A DNA stretch of 39,904 bases from JBGPML01 sp041486955. Its GTDB lineage: Bacteria; Patescibacteriota; UBA1384; 2-12-FULL-50-11; DASWYB01. The notes under the pieces were generated by a model that was not told where the DNA came from, searched no databases, and saw only the letters and a list, made by a program, of their open reading frames with translations. Every line of letters starts with the position of its first letter. Within the stretch, counting starts at the first letter, position 1. Positions 14,858 to 23,090 of this stretch are shown here, one piece after another. Position numbers and translations under genes: made by a program. The stretch spans positions 1 through 39,904 of the forward strand of contig JBGPML010000002.1 in NCBI GenBank assembly GCA_041486955.1, read 5' to 3'.

Positions 14858-16018
14858 ATGGTCTCTAAATCGTTCGATTTTGAAAAACAAAAAATACTTG
14901 CGATTGGACTAGCTTCCGGCCTCTTAGCGGGAGTAGTTGGCGGTGCGGCCACAATTTTAGCTCTCTCGGTTCTTCATATTCCAGGACTTTCGCAAAAAGC
15001 CGAACAGCTATTATCAAATACAACACCTAACAAAGAAAAAATTGTCCTTGAGGAAAGCTCAGCGATCATTGATTCAGTTAAAAAAGTCAGCCCTTCGGTA
15101 GTGAGCATTACGACAAGTCGCAATGTCCAAGACTTCTTAACCGGCCAAGCGATTGAAGAAAAAGGTGGGGGAACCGGTTTTATCATCACATCCGATGGCT
15201 TAATTGTTACGAACAAGCACGTTGTCGAGAATGCTGATGCGAAATACAGCGTCTTAACCTCCGACGGTAAAACCTATGATGCAAAAATTGTTTCTCGCGA
15301 CACATATAATGACTTGGCAGTGTTACGCATTGACGCCAAGGGATTAAAACCAGTTGAGCTAGGTGACGCTAATGCTCTCAATGTTGGGCAGTGGGTGATT
15401 GCGATTGGCAATGCGCTCGGGGAGTTTCAAAATACGGTCACTGTCGGTGTCGTTTCGGCCAAGGAGCGACAAATTACTGCCGGAACCAACGGAGCTACCG
15501 AAACCCTTGATGGCTTGATTCAAACTGACGCAGCGATCAATCCGGGAAACTCGGGGGGACCACTTATTAATTTAGCCGGGCAAGTTGTCGGTATTAACAC
15601 AGCAATCGCCGGTGGCGCAGAGGGAATTGGGTTTGCGATTAGCATTGATTCAGTTAAAACCGCTCTCGATTCAGTCCAGCGAACCGGAAAAATTGTCCGT
15701 CCCTATCTCGGTGTACGCTACTTATCAATTAACAAAGAAATTGCGAGGTCAGCGAGTCTGCCGGTTGAAAAAGGTGCCTTGGTCTATCGCGGGCCGAATC
15801 CATCAGACGTGCCGGTTGTTCCTGGAAGCCCCGCCGATAAAGCCGGTATTCAAGAAAACGACATTATAACCAAGATTAATGGCCAAGAGTTGAATGAAAA
15901 TACCAGTCTCGTCAGTATTTTACAGAAATTTAAACCAGGCGATACGATTGTTTTGACTATCCTGCGTAAAGGTGAAGAAATCAAAGTTAACGTTACTCTC
16001 GAAGAGCAAAAGCAGTAA
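14858..16018 (+). CDS. HtrA/DegP-type serine protease with one PDZ domain
   Basis: Envelope protease that degrades damaged proteins. The 386-residue protein has one N-terminal membrane anchor (ILAIGLASGLLAGVVGGAAT). The trypsin-like domain carries the triad at H121 (VTNKHVVEN), D152 (TYNDLAVLRI) and S232 (NPGNSGGPL). A PDZ domain covers about residues 280-380, with IVRPYLGVRYLSI at its start and GSPADKAGIQENDIITKING. One PDZ domain rather than two resembles DegS or short HtrA. It is transcribed with the MscS-like channel; both could respond to envelope stress, which is inferred. Confidence 0.96.
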   Translation: MVSKSFDFEKQKILAIGLASGLLAGVVGGAATILALSVLHIPGLSQKAEQLLSNTTPNKEKIVLEESSAIIDSVKKVSPSVVSITTSRNVQDFLTGQAIEEKGGGTGFIITSDGLIVTNKHVVENADAKYSVLTSDGKTYDAKIVSRDTYNDLAVLRIDAKGLKPVELGDANALNVGQWVIAIGNALGEFQNTVTVGVVSAKERQITAGTNGATETLDGLIQTDAAINPGNSGGPLINLAGQVVGINTAIAGGAEGIGFAISIDSVKTALDSVQRTGKIVRPYLGVRYLSINKEIARSASLPVEKGALVYRGPNPSDVPVVPGSPADKAGIQENDIITKINGQELNENTSLVSILQKFKPGDTIVLTILRKGEEIKVNVTLEEQKQ

Positions 16019-16026
16019 CAAAAGAA

Positions 16027-16046
16027 AGCCTCCGATGACATGGAGG
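16027..16046. other. Hairpin after the HtrA-type gene
   Basis: GCCTCC and GGAGGC pair around an eight-base loop, nine bases after the stop. No T-run follows, so a terminator function is uncertain. The remaining bases up to 16131 show nothing else I can support. Confidence 0.35.
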
Positions 16047-16131
16047 CAGGAACAAGACTAAGAATTAAAGCGTAATAAGAAAGCTGGCCTAACCATAGTC
16101 GGTTTGTTATTGGATTGCAATGGTCAGACTT

Positions 16132-17022
16132 TTAGGTCAGAAGGCTTGGTTGTTGATCGTTTCTTAAATTAATAGAAAGAATTCGGTCGTGACCGAGATA
16201 ATCTTTAAGGGTATTTATATCCGCCCCAGGAAAAAAAGGATAGGCTAAATTTCGCATTTCTTGACCTTGATCATAATCGTGTTCAAAGAGGATGAATCCG
16301 TCCGGAGCAATCAATTCTTTCGCCTGAGGTAAAAAGCGCCGATAAATATCTAACCCGTCCCTCCCACCATTAAGCGCAAGGTCAGGTTCGAAATACTTAA
16401 CATCTGGGTCAAGCAATTTGAGTAATCCAACGGGAATATAGGGCAGATTAGCCGTTAAGAGATTAATCTTTTTGACATAATCAGCTTCAATGAGTGGAGT
16501 GGCGAGATCGCCCTCCAGAAAAGTAACGTCAACATCGTAATTTTCAGCGTTCGACCGGGCAAGGTCTAACGCTGCCGCGCTATTGTCCGTGGCAATAAAA
16601 TGGTGCTGCGGGGCGTGTTTCGCTAACGCAATAGTAATTGCGCCGCTTCCAGTTCCGATTTCAGCTGCTACCTGAGGGTGCGGGTGCTGCTCCAACCAAT
16701 TAAGAGCGGCTTCGACTAAAATTTCACTTTCCGGGCGGGGAATTAAAGCCCGCGCGTCAGTTTTTAAGGTCAAGCCGTAAAATTCTTTCACCCCCAAAAT
16801 AAAGGCCATTGGTTCATTTTCGAGCCGACGAGCCAGAAGTTGATCGGCCTTTTCAATCACTTCATGGGAGAGCTCTTTTCTCGGGTGGCTTATAAGATAA
16901 ACCCGATCTTGGTTTAAGGCGTGAGCCAAGATAAGTTCAGCATCGATTGCATAGCTCGTAATACCTGCTGCCTCAAGAGCCTGTGAGGCCTTATTCCGCC
17001 ACTGTTTGATGGTTGATTTCAT
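16132..17022 (-). CDS. prmC: Release factor glutamine methyltransferase PrmC
   Basis: Methylates the glutamine of the GGQ motif of release factors using S-adenosylmethionine. The 296-residue product has the N-terminal helical domain (residues 1-70), the PrmC block FYGLTLKTDARALIPRPESE, and the SAM-binding EIGTGSGAITIALA (121-134). The active-site motif is NLPY (192-195) instead of the usual NPPY; the asparagine and tyrosine that hold the glutamine are kept. The ATG at 17022 is chosen because it matches the family N terminus; it lies 32 bases inside the 3' end of prfA. Pairing with prfA, its substrate gene, supports the call. Confidence 0.94.
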   Translation of the reverse strand: MKSTIKQWRNKASQALEAAGITSYAIDAELILAHALNQDRVYLISHPRKELSHEVIEKADQLLARRLENEPMAFILGVKEFYGLTLKTDARALIPRPESEILVEAALNWLEQHPHPQVAAEIGTGSGAITIALAKHAPQHHFIATDNSAAALDLARSNAENYDVDVTFLEGDLATPLIEADYVKKINLLTANLPYIPVGLLKLLDPDVKYFEPDLALNGGRDGLDIYRRFLPQAKELIAPDGFILFEHDYDQGQEMRNLAYPFFPGADINTLKDYLGHDRILSINLRNDQQPSLLT

Positions 17023-17899
17023 GAGCAATCGTTTCTTGAAGAGCCGTGTCGCGTAATTTATGTGTAATTGCGTCGATATCACCATCAAGAATTTTATCTA
17101 AATTATGCCATGATTGGTTGATTCGGTGGTCTGTCACCCGGTCCTGTGGGAAATTATAGGTTCGGATCTTGTCGCTGCGATCGCCTGATCCAATCATGGA
17201 ACGGCGGGCATCGCCAGTTTCCTGCAGTTTTTTCTCGTCTTCAACCTGCTTAATACGGCTGCGTAGGACCTTCATGGCTTTATCGCGATTTTTTAATTGG
17301 GACCGCTCATCTTGGCAGGTCACGACAATACCGGTGGGAATGTGGGTGATTCGGACTGCGGAATCAGTTGTATTCACTCCCTGCCCACCTTTGCCGCTAG
17401 CCCGGTAGACATCAATCCGCAAATCCTGGGGGTTAATCGTGAAGTCATGCTCTTCTACTTCGGGCAAAACAACAACAGAAGCCGCGGACGTATGAATACG
17501 GCCTGATTTTTCCGTTTTAGGAATGCGTTGAACGCGATGAACGCCACCTTCCCATTTTAGGAGTGGATAGGCATTCGCTCCTTTTATTTCCGCCACCGCT
17601 AACTTAATCCCACCAAGTGGAGAATCGTTATGCTCGATTAAATCGACTCGCCAACCCTGCCTTTCAGCGTAACGGAGGTACATACGGAAGAGGGAACTGG
17701 CAAACAACTCGGCCTCTTCCCCACCGGTCCCAGCGCGTACCTCAAGAATGGCAGGTTTATTACTATCGGGCTCAGTTGCCAGCATCTGCTCTTTAACTTG
17801 ATCAAGCTCTTGGTTGACCAATTCGACAAATTCTGGGTCGTGATTAGATGCCAACATAGCTTGCAGCTCTTGATATTGACGTATCAGTTCTTGGTTCAT
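16991..17899 (-). CDS. prfA: Peptide chain release factor 1, short form
   Basis: Recognises UAA and UAG and triggers release of the finished protein. The GGQ motif is at residues 171-173 in RASGKGGQGVNTTDSAVR. The stop-codon reading tripeptide is P-K-T at 127-129 (usual P-x-T), followed by GRIHTSAASVVVLPE. The protein has 302 residues instead of about 360. RAGTGGEEAELFA begins near residue 55 rather than about 110, so roughly 55 residues of the N-terminal domain are missing. No upstream in-frame extension restores them. A TATAAT lies 22 bases before the ATG. prmC overlaps its 3' end. Confidence 0.95.
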   Translation of the reverse strand: MNQELIRQYQELQAMLASNHDPEFVELVNQELDQVKEQMLATEPDSNKPAILEVRAGTGGEEAELFASSLFRMYLRYAERQGWRVDLIEHNDSPLGGIKLAVAEIKGANAYPLLKWEGGVHRVQRIPKTEKSGRIHTSAASVVVLPEVEEHDFTINPQDLRIDVYRASGKGGQGVNTTDSAVRITHIPTGIVVTCQDERSQLKNRDKAMKVLRSRIKQVEDEKKLQETGDARRSMIGSGDRSDKIRTYNFPQDRVTDHRINQSWHNLDKILDGDIDAITHKLRDTALQETIAHEINHQTVAE

Positions 17900-17937
17900 T
17901 ACTGGCTCATTTTAACATAAGATTATAACTTCGGGTA

Positions 17938-17974
17938 TGAAAAAGCGCCTCTCACCCGAAGGTGAAAGGCGCTT
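17938..17974 (-). terminator. Terminator of the first HAF-type gene
   Basis: Read on the minus strand, AAGCGCCTTTCACC pairs with GGTGAGAGGCGCTT around TTCG and runs into five T. A close relative of this hairpin follows the second HAF-type gene. Confidence 0.85.
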
Positions 17975-18001
17975 GAGAGGAGGAGCGGAAACCGTAAAAG
18001 G

Positions 18002-19126
18002 TTAGCGGGGGATGAGGATGATGTCGATGCCATCGAATCCATCCCCGGGGTAGACGCTTGCTTGGATGATACCGTTCCGAATGTCCACGGGGTAGATTCC
18101 CGTGATACCGAGCTTAGTATCGATCGAGCTATCAAGGGAGATCATCGATCCGTTGGCGCGGCGTAGGAACCCAACCCCATTCTGCACGCCCACGGTATTC
18201 ATTGCGTCATCAACAGCGTTCGCCTGGGAGAGGTATCCAAGCCCGAGATCTTTGCGACCCTTGGCGGAAAACATGACCGCACGGGACATATAACCGAACA
18301 GGCTCGGTCGACGACTGTAGTCGAAGATCGTTCCGACGGCGGCGGTCCCGGCCGGGTTGATAGACGAAATCGAGACGTTCCCGAGATCGCCGACCCTCCC
18401 GTTCAGTTCCCACACATACGAATGAGTCGATCCATTGTCGTCGTAAGACTCAACCACGACCTTGCCGTTGGCCGAGATCCCGTGGGCGGTACCGTAGATA
18501 TGGTGCCCGTTGAGGATCATTTCTTCATGAGCACCACTGTTCAGGGTGGTTCGCACGATATACCCGCTATTCTCATCGCTGGGGTCGTACAATGTTCCGA
18601 CGACGATTCCGTTGTCGCTGATCAGTTCCGGGTTGAAATTCGGGTCGAAGAAGTGCAGCTCTTGACTGCCGGCACTGGTGAACAGCATTGGCACCGTTGT
18701 GCCAGGGTCAAACATCGACTCTCCCGCGAAGTGGCGGAGGCCGATGAATTGGCCTTTGCTGTTTCCTCCGGAAATTATCGTGTCGAGGGGGAACTCCCGC
18801 GTGACTTTGAACGTGCCGTTGACGACCTTGCCGATCTTGGCCTCGATAATTGGCCCAGAAACTTCGGAGGGATCTCCGGGGCCGTCAGGGTGAGTCTCGT
18901 AATAGTGCTGGGCGGCGGAGAAGTCGAACTGTGTGAGTCCGACGGTTCCATCTGCCGCGATAGCGGCGATGTAGTGGTGACTGGGGAGTGCAGCGACGTT
19001 GAATACGATGGGGCCCTGCTTGATCGCCTTTTTCGGCGGAAGCAGCCCGGGGCCGCCGGCGTGAACCGGCTGAGCCACGACCGCAAGGGTGACGACTGCA
19101 AGTGCGGCGGTAAAAACCTTCTTCAT
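18002..19126 (-). CDS. Secreted HAF-repeat-like protein, copy 1
   Basis: A 374-residue protein with a clear signal peptide (KKVFTAALAVVTLAVVAQPVHA) and no membrane anchor. The mature part has repeats of the type found in HAF-family extracellular proteins, an Asn/Asp-Gly turn followed by a short strand and Gly: AIAADGTVGLTQFD, DNGIVVGTLYD, ISANGKVVVESYDD, INPAGTAAVGTIFD, DAMNTVGVQNG. These suggest a beta-propeller-like fold; function is unknown. It ends DGIDIILIPR, as does the next gene's product. Bases are visibly richer in G and C than in neighbouring genes, which hints at transfer. A CAGGAGA site precedes the ATG, and a strong promoter lies about 95 bases upstream. Confidence 0.85.
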   Translation of the reverse strand: MKKVFTAALAVVTLAVVAQPVHAGGPGLLPPKKAIKQGPIVFNVAALPSHHYIAAIAADGTVGLTQFDFSAAQHYYETHPDGPGDPSEVSGPIIEAKIGKVVNGTFKVTREFPLDTIISGGNSKGQFIGLRHFAGESMFDPGTTVPMLFTSAGSQELHFFDPNFNPELISDNGIVVGTLYDPSDENSGYIVRTTLNSGAHEEMILNGHHIYGTAHGISANGKVVVESYDDNGSTHSYVWELNGRVGDLGNVSISSINPAGTAAVGTIFDYSRRPSLFGYMSRAVMFSAKGRKDLGLGYLSQANAVDDAMNTVGVQNGVGFLRRANGSMISLDSSIDTKLGITGIYPVDIRNGIIQASVYPGDGFDGIDIILIPR

Positions 19127-19228
19127 TCTCTATGTCTCCTGGATCGGGCGCTATGGTGAGCGCGTTGTTAAGGTATTGCGTTTAGTTGACTGCTTAACAG
19201 CTTGTCTCCTTACGCAACGATGCTAAAG

Positions 19229-19257
19229 ACTATACCACAAAAGGAGGAGTTTGTCAA
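19229..19257 (-). promoter_or_regulatory. Promoter of the first HAF-type gene
   Basis: On the minus strand: TTGACA, 17-base spacer, TATAGT. It gives a leader of about 95 bases containing AAGGAGACAA near its start and the functional AGGAGA before the ATG. Confidence 0.7.
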
Positions 19258-19260
19258 TCC

Positions 19261-19477
19261 CCTAGGGCCTAAGCTGGGTAATGTCCATCGGATATCAGCT
19301 AATTGGCCTAATAGTATATGAATAGGGATATTCCCTGATCCAGGATAAGGCCTAGGAATGCGCTTTATGGCCTTTGACTGGATGTTTTCGAGGATGGGTT
19401 TTATTAGAGCTCTTCCCTGAAAAAGGGCCCAAAAAGCCGTTTTAAAGGCATTTAGGGCCTATTTAAGGGGTGTCTGG
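19261..19477. other. AT/GC-patchy spacer with repeated GGCCTA words
   Basis: No gene is visible. The words GGGCCTAA, TGGCCTAA, AGGCCTAG and GGGCCTAT recur within about 210 bases, along with related GGCCT and GGGCCC. The spacer separates the two HAF-type genes and ends at the terminator of the second. Whether the words bind a protein is unknown. Confidence 0.3.
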
Positions 19478-19479
19478 TA

Positions 19480-19513
19480 TGAAAAAGCGCCTCCCACCCG
19501 AAGGTGGAAGGCG
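19480..19513 (-). terminator. Terminator of the second HAF-type gene
   Basis: On the minus strand, CGCCTTCCACC pairs with GGTGGGAGGCG around TTCG, then CTTTTTC follows. It shares GGTATGAAAAAGCGCCTC (plus strand) with the hairpin after the first HAF-type gene, so gene and terminator were probably duplicated together. Confidence 0.8.
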
Positions 19514-19533
19514 GAAAACGGTGAAGCGCACGC

Positions 19534-20676
19534 CTATGGTCCTCTTGGGATGAGGACGATCTGTACGAATCGTCCGAGGCCGTCAAAAGCTGAGCCTTCA
19601 ATGAGACCCTGGTTGGTAATTCTCCAAGCATGGAGATTTGACAGACCGAGCTGGCGATCGATAGAGCTTTCCAGATTGATGATCTGGCCGTCTCTGATCA
19701 ATACCGAAGCGCCATTTTGCTCGCCGATAATCCAGCCAGCATTGTTCACGCTCCAGGCGGAGCTGTTGAAACGGAGCCCGACGATATTCTGTAGGCCGGC
19801 TGTCGAATAGCGAACAGCCATGGACATGACTCCACTTATTTCATTGCTTCCCACGAACTGGATCGTTGCCCACATCGAGCCCACAGCAGTCGTTCCAGCC
19901 GAGTTGATGGCCGCCATTTCGATCTGGCTGAACAACTCAACTGATCCATTCGCTCGCCAGATGAGGGATCGCCGCATGTAGGGGGAACTCTCTGGCTCCA
20001 GGGTGACAATCGCATCTCCATTGTCAGCAATGGAAATGGCTTGCCCATTGACCGACTGCCCGTTGATGCGTAATTCGATGGGACGCTTGCCATCGAGCGT
20101 TGAACTGAACACTCGGCCAGTCGTGACTCCGGTGATGGGTCGGAAGAAATCACCTAGGGGTGGAACTACGCCGACCATTCTCACCGGACTTAGCACCTGT
20201 GGCCGAAAATCGGGGTGAAACAACGGTAGGTCTCGGATGCCATCTGGTGAGATCAAAACCGGTACGTCGGACTCAATCGCAAATGGGGTTTGGGTCGAGA
20301 TCGAGCGAGTTCCGAGGTAGTTTCCTCGGCCATCTCCTCCACTCAGCATCGTGATGCCAGGCGGGGTTCGATACACTGTCTCAAACCCACCCTCGCGCAG
20401 TTGGAGAATGGCTGCCGAGTACTTCGCAATCGGGGGATACACAAATCTATCTCCCTGGATTCCTTCCCAGTCGAATCCAAAGCCCATCATACTTACGCCC
20501 AGCAACCCATTCTCTGAGATTCCATGGCTGTACGTCCGCCACGGGAGTTGCATGACATCGTACAAAATCTGACCTTGGCCCGGGTCCGAACGGGGTGGAT
20601 CAGGTTTGTCGCCGTACGTTAAGGCGACAGCAGCGAGCAGCAGCAAGACAATCCACGTTCCTCTTACCAGTCTCAT
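19534..20676 (-). CDS. Secreted HAF-repeat-like protein, copy 2
   Basis: A 380-residue paralogue of the preceding secreted protein. The signal peptide is RGTWIVLLLLAAVALTYG. The two products share architecture: QILYDVMQLPWRTYSHGISENG near the start, ISIADNGDAIVTLEPESSP, MAAINSAGTTAVGSMWA, VNNAGWIIGEQNGASVLIRDG, LESSIDRQLGLSNLHAWRI and the ending VQIVLIPRGP. The ATG at 20676 is chosen because TGGAGAG precedes it; a GTG four codons upstream is possible. Like its neighbour it is GC-richer than the surrounding genes. No function beyond secretion can be assigned. Confidence 0.82.
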   Translation of the reverse strand: MRLVRGTWIVLLLLAAVALTYGDKPDPPRSDPGQGQILYDVMQLPWRTYSHGISENGLLGVSMMGFGFDWEGIQGDRFVYPPIAKYSAAILQLREGGFETVYRTPPGITMLSGGDGRGNYLGTRSISTQTPFAIESDVPVLISPDGIRDLPLFHPDFRPQVLSPVRMVGVVPPLGDFFRPITGVTTGRVFSSTLDGKRPIELRINGQSVNGQAISIADNGDAIVTLEPESSPYMRRSLIWRANGSVELFSQIEMAAINSAGTTAVGSMWATIQFVGSNEISGVMSMAVRYSTAGLQNIVGLRFNSSAWSVNNAGWIIGEQNGASVLIRDGQIINLESSIDRQLGLSNLHAWRITNQGLIEGSAFDGLGRFVQIVLIPRGP

Positions 20677-20744
20677 GGGACTCTCCACACAAAGCGAGAC
20701 AGCTTCGTTGACTCCTTAGTGGCAACTATCTGCCAACAGGATTG

Positions 20745-20773
20745 ATGGTATCATTGTTACCTTATGAGGTAAA
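20745..20773 (-). promoter_or_regulatory. Promoter of the second HAF-type gene
   Basis: On the minus strand: TTTACC, 17-base spacer, TACCAT with TGA before it (extended -10). The leader of about 60 bases contains a small TTGGCAG/TTGCCA hairpin. Confidence 0.55.
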
Positions 20774-20846
20774 TACGCTTTTTGAGTTAATGAAAAAGTG
20801 TTGTTGTGGCGTGAGTATTCTCTATAAGCTATGCATCGAATTGTCA

Positions 20847-20875
20847 TTGACAGGTTAAGAGAAATTTTGTATCAT
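20847..20875 (+). promoter_or_regulatory. rpmE-rpsB-tsf promoter
   Basis: TTGACA, 17-base spacer, TATCAT, the same hexamers as the rRNA promoter in this window. The start site would be about 16 bases before the rpmE ATG, with no ribosome-binding site between. A second -10-like TATATT (20884-20889) lies eight bases before the ATG. Confidence 0.75.
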
Positions 20876-20897
20876 TGACCTGTTATATTTAAAAACT

Positions 20898-21137
20898 ATG
20901 CCTAAAACTTCTATTCATCCTCAATACTTCACCGACTCAAAAGTAACCTGTTCTTGCGGCGCTTCCTATACAATGGGCAGCACAAAGGACAGTTTAAAGG
21001 TTGATATTTGCAAAGAATGTCATCCTTATTATTCAGGCAATCAGAAGTTTATTGATACAGCTGGTCGAGTTGACCGATTCCGCGAAAAAGTAAAAGCGGC
21101 CGAAACTCGTAAATCTGCCAAGACACCGAAGAAATAG
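20898..21137 (+). CDS. rpmE: Ribosomal protein bL31
   Basis: Protein of the large ribosomal subunit. The 79-residue product is the zinc-binding form, with C-x-C (VTCSCGASY) and C-x-x-C (DICKECHPYYSG) pairs. The tail DTAGRVDRFREKVKAAE is typical. It begins an operon with rpsB (27 bases later) and tsf, all translation genes. No ribosome-binding site is seen before its ATG, whereas rpsB has one. Confidence 0.97.
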   Translation: MPKTSIHPQYFTDSKVTCSCGASYTMGSTKDSLKVDICKECHPYYSGNQKFIDTAGRVDRFREKVKAAETRKSAKTPKK

Positions 21138-21164
21138 TTGATCTGGAAAGGAATTAGTTTACGT

Positions 21165-21932
21165 ATGCATCCAATTACTCTTGAAGAACTCTACAACGTC
21201 GGTCTCCACTACGGCCACAAAAAAGAGCACTCAACACCGATGACTAAACCGTTTGTTTACTCTGTTCGTGACGGTATTTGTGTGATCGATTTAAATCAGA
21301 CGAAAGATCGATTAGAAGAAGCGTTGGAAATCTTGAAAAAAGCCGCTGCTGCCGGCGAAACGGTTCTTTTTGTTGGAACCAAGAAGCAGGCTCGTCCGAT
21401 GGTAACGGCTTTAGCTCAGGCGTTAGGTATGCCGTATGTTACCAACCGATGGCCAGGAGGTATGTTAACTAACTTTACGACGATCCGTAAGAGTCTCGAT
21501 CATCTCGAAGAGCTTGAAAAATTAGCCCAAGCACCGGAATTCGCTCAACTAAAGAAGCGAGAACAAAAACGGATACAGGATGAAATCGATAAGCTTCACC
21601 GTTCTTTTGATGGTATTAAAGATATGTCGAAATTGCCTGACGTACTATTTATTATCGACGGCCGTAACGAATCAATCGCGATTGAAGAGGCGAATCGATT
21701 AGGCGTTATGACTATCGCGACCATTGATACCAATGGCGACCCAACAAAATTAGATATGTTTATTCCTTCGAATGATGATGCTCCACGCGGCATTAAATAT
21801 ATGCTCCAACGAATAGGCGAAGCAATGAGTGAAGGATTGAACAAGCCATGGACTATTCCGGCCGAACTCGAAGTATCGACCGATATTCCTTCTACGATTA
21901 AGAAAGTGAGCACCTCGAATGGCAACACTTGA
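21165..21932 (+). CDS. rpsB: Ribosomal protein uS2
   Basis: Protein of the small ribosomal subunit. The 255-residue product has the family blocks YNVGLHYGHKKEHSTPMTKPF, IDLNQTKDRLEEALEILKK, VLFVGTKKQARPMV, YVTNRWPGGMLTNFTTIRKS and DVLFIIDGRNESIAIEEANRL. The ATG at 21165 matches the family N terminus and has AAAGGAA upstream. The 3' end overlaps tsf by 14 bases, an uncommon overlap that couples the two. Confidence 0.98.
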   Translation: MHPITLEELYNVGLHYGHKKEHSTPMTKPFVYSVRDGICVIDLNQTKDRLEEALEILKKAAAAGETVLFVGTKKQARPMVTALAQALGMPYVTNRWPGGMLTNFTTIRKSLDHLEELEKLAQAPEFAQLKKREQKRIQDEIDKLHRSFDGIKDMSKLPDVLFIIDGRNESIAIEEANRLGVMTIATIDTNGDPTKLDMFIPSNDDAPRGIKYMLQRIGEAMSEGLNKPWTIPAELEVSTDIPSTIKKVSTSNGNT

Positions 21933-22374
21933 AGTTATTAAACAATTACGTGAAGAAACCGGTTTCGGGGTGATGGATATTAACCGGGCTCTGGAAGAGG
22001 CCAACGGAGATGTTGACGCGGCCCGCAAAATTTTGAAAGAAAAAAGCGCCATGATTGTGGCAAAAAAAGCTGATCGTACGACAAAGCAGGGATTAGTCGA
22101 AACTTACTCTCATCTTGGCCGGATTGGCGCTATGGTCGAGGTTAATTGCGAAACAGACTTTGTAGCTCGGAATGAAGATTTTAAAACGTTTGTTCATGAT
22201 TTAGTCCTTCATGTTGCATCAATGAATCCTACCGACGTCGAAGACTTGATGACTCAACCATTTTTCAAAGATGAGTCTATGACTATTCGTCAGATGGTTG
22301 ATCAACTGGTGGGTAAAATTGGCGAAAATATTCAGATTCGCCGGTTTGTTCGTTTCTCACTCGGGGAAGAGTAG
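21919..22374 (+). CDS. tsf: Elongation factor Ts, short form
   Basis: Exchanges GDP for GTP on EF-Tu. The 151-residue product has the N-terminal UBA-like domain (LEVIKQLREETGFGVMDINR, ALEEANGDVDAARKILKEK) and the core signature VEVNCETDFVARNEDFK. It ends IQIRRFVRFSLGEE after one core half, so it lacks the second subdomain and coiled coil of the E. coli protein (about 280 residues). It is nearer the short Thermus type. It starts inside rpsB, and a terminator follows. Confidence 0.95.
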   Translation: MATLEVIKQLREETGFGVMDINRALEEANGDVDAARKILKEKSAMIVAKKADRTTKQGLVETYSHLGRIGAMVEVNCETDFVARNEDFKTFVHDLVLHVASMNPTDVEDLMTQPFFKDESMTIRQMVDQLVGKIGENIQIRRFVRFSLGEE

Positions 22375-22390
22375 GTTACATGGGGGAACT

Positions 22391-22420
22391 AAAAGCCGGT
22401 AACATGCTTACCGGCTTTTA
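22391..22420. terminator. Bidirectional terminator after tsf
   Basis: AAAAGCCGGTAA pairs with TTACCGGCTTTT around CATGC. The A-run before and T-run after allow function in both directions. Confidence 0.9.
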
Positions 22421-22494
22421 TGGTATAGTAAGGGCAAATTTTCTATGTACGGAATACCGAATGAGTCATATATCCCCCAAACGATAGGAGCCCT

Positions 22495-23049
22495 ATGGCT
22501 GACACCATGCACGATATGAAGCGGCAAATGCAGGAAGTTCTCGATCATGTAAAAACAGAATTTGGTGCGGTGCGGACCGGTCGAGCCAGTGCTTCATTGG
22601 TTGATTTATTGCCAGTTCAGTATTACGGCACCACAATGCCGCTTAAACAGCTTGCATCCATCGCGATCCCTGAACCGACTATTATTCTCATTCAGCCATG
22701 GGATCCGCAATCGATTAATGATATTGAATTAGCCATTCGTAATAGCAGTCTCGGTTTGTCGCCCGTTAATGAAGGTACGCAGTTACGCATTGTGTTGCCA
22801 CCTTTAACCGAGGAACGCCGTAATGAGCTGGTTAAAACAGTCCATCAGAAGGCAGAAGCTGGTAAAGTCGCGTTACGAAATATCCGAAAAGAAGTATGGG
22901 ATTTGGTTCAAAAACAGGTAAAATCGGGTGAACTGACAGAAGATGATCGCTATAGCTACGAAGAAGATTTAAATAAAACGATAGAACAGTTTAATCGCGA
23001 AATTGAGGGGTTAGTCGCAGAAAAAGAGAAAGAACTGCGTACTATATAA
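22495..23049 (+). CDS. frr: Ribosome recycling factor
   Basis: Splits the post-termination ribosome together with EF-G. The 184-residue product has the normal length and the family blocks KTEFGAVRTGRASASLVDLL, VQYYGTTMPLKQLASIAIPEP and LIQPWDPQSINDIELAIRNS, then PPLTEERRNELVKTVHQKAE and the long coiled-coil arms. AGGAGCCC precedes the ATG. It forms its own unit between two terminators; a TATAGT at 22424-22429 may belong to its promoter, but no good -35 is visible. Confidence 0.98.
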   Translation: MADTMHDMKRQMQEVLDHVKTEFGAVRTGRASASLVDLLPVQYYGTTMPLKQLASIAIPEPTIILIQPWDPQSINDIELAIRNSSLGLSPVNEGTQLRIVLPPLTEERRNELVKTVHQKAEAGKVALRNIRKEVWDLVQKQVKSGELTEDDRYSYEEDLNKTIEQFNREIEGLVAEKEKELRTI

Positions 23050-23056
23050 AAATGTA

Positions 23057-23086
23057 AGATCCCTCGCCACGGCCAGGGATCTTTTC
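23057..23086. terminator. Terminator after frr
   Basis: AGATCCCT and AGGGATCT pair around a ten-base loop and run into TTTT. It also lies at the 3' end of the small minus-strand gene that follows. Confidence 0.85.
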
Positions 23087-23090
23087 TGTT

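Noticed and set aside
18422..19159. 245-codon open frame opposite the first HAF-type gene
   Set aside because: Antisense to a gene with signal peptide, ribosome-binding site and promoter; long opposite frames are expected in GC-richer sequence.
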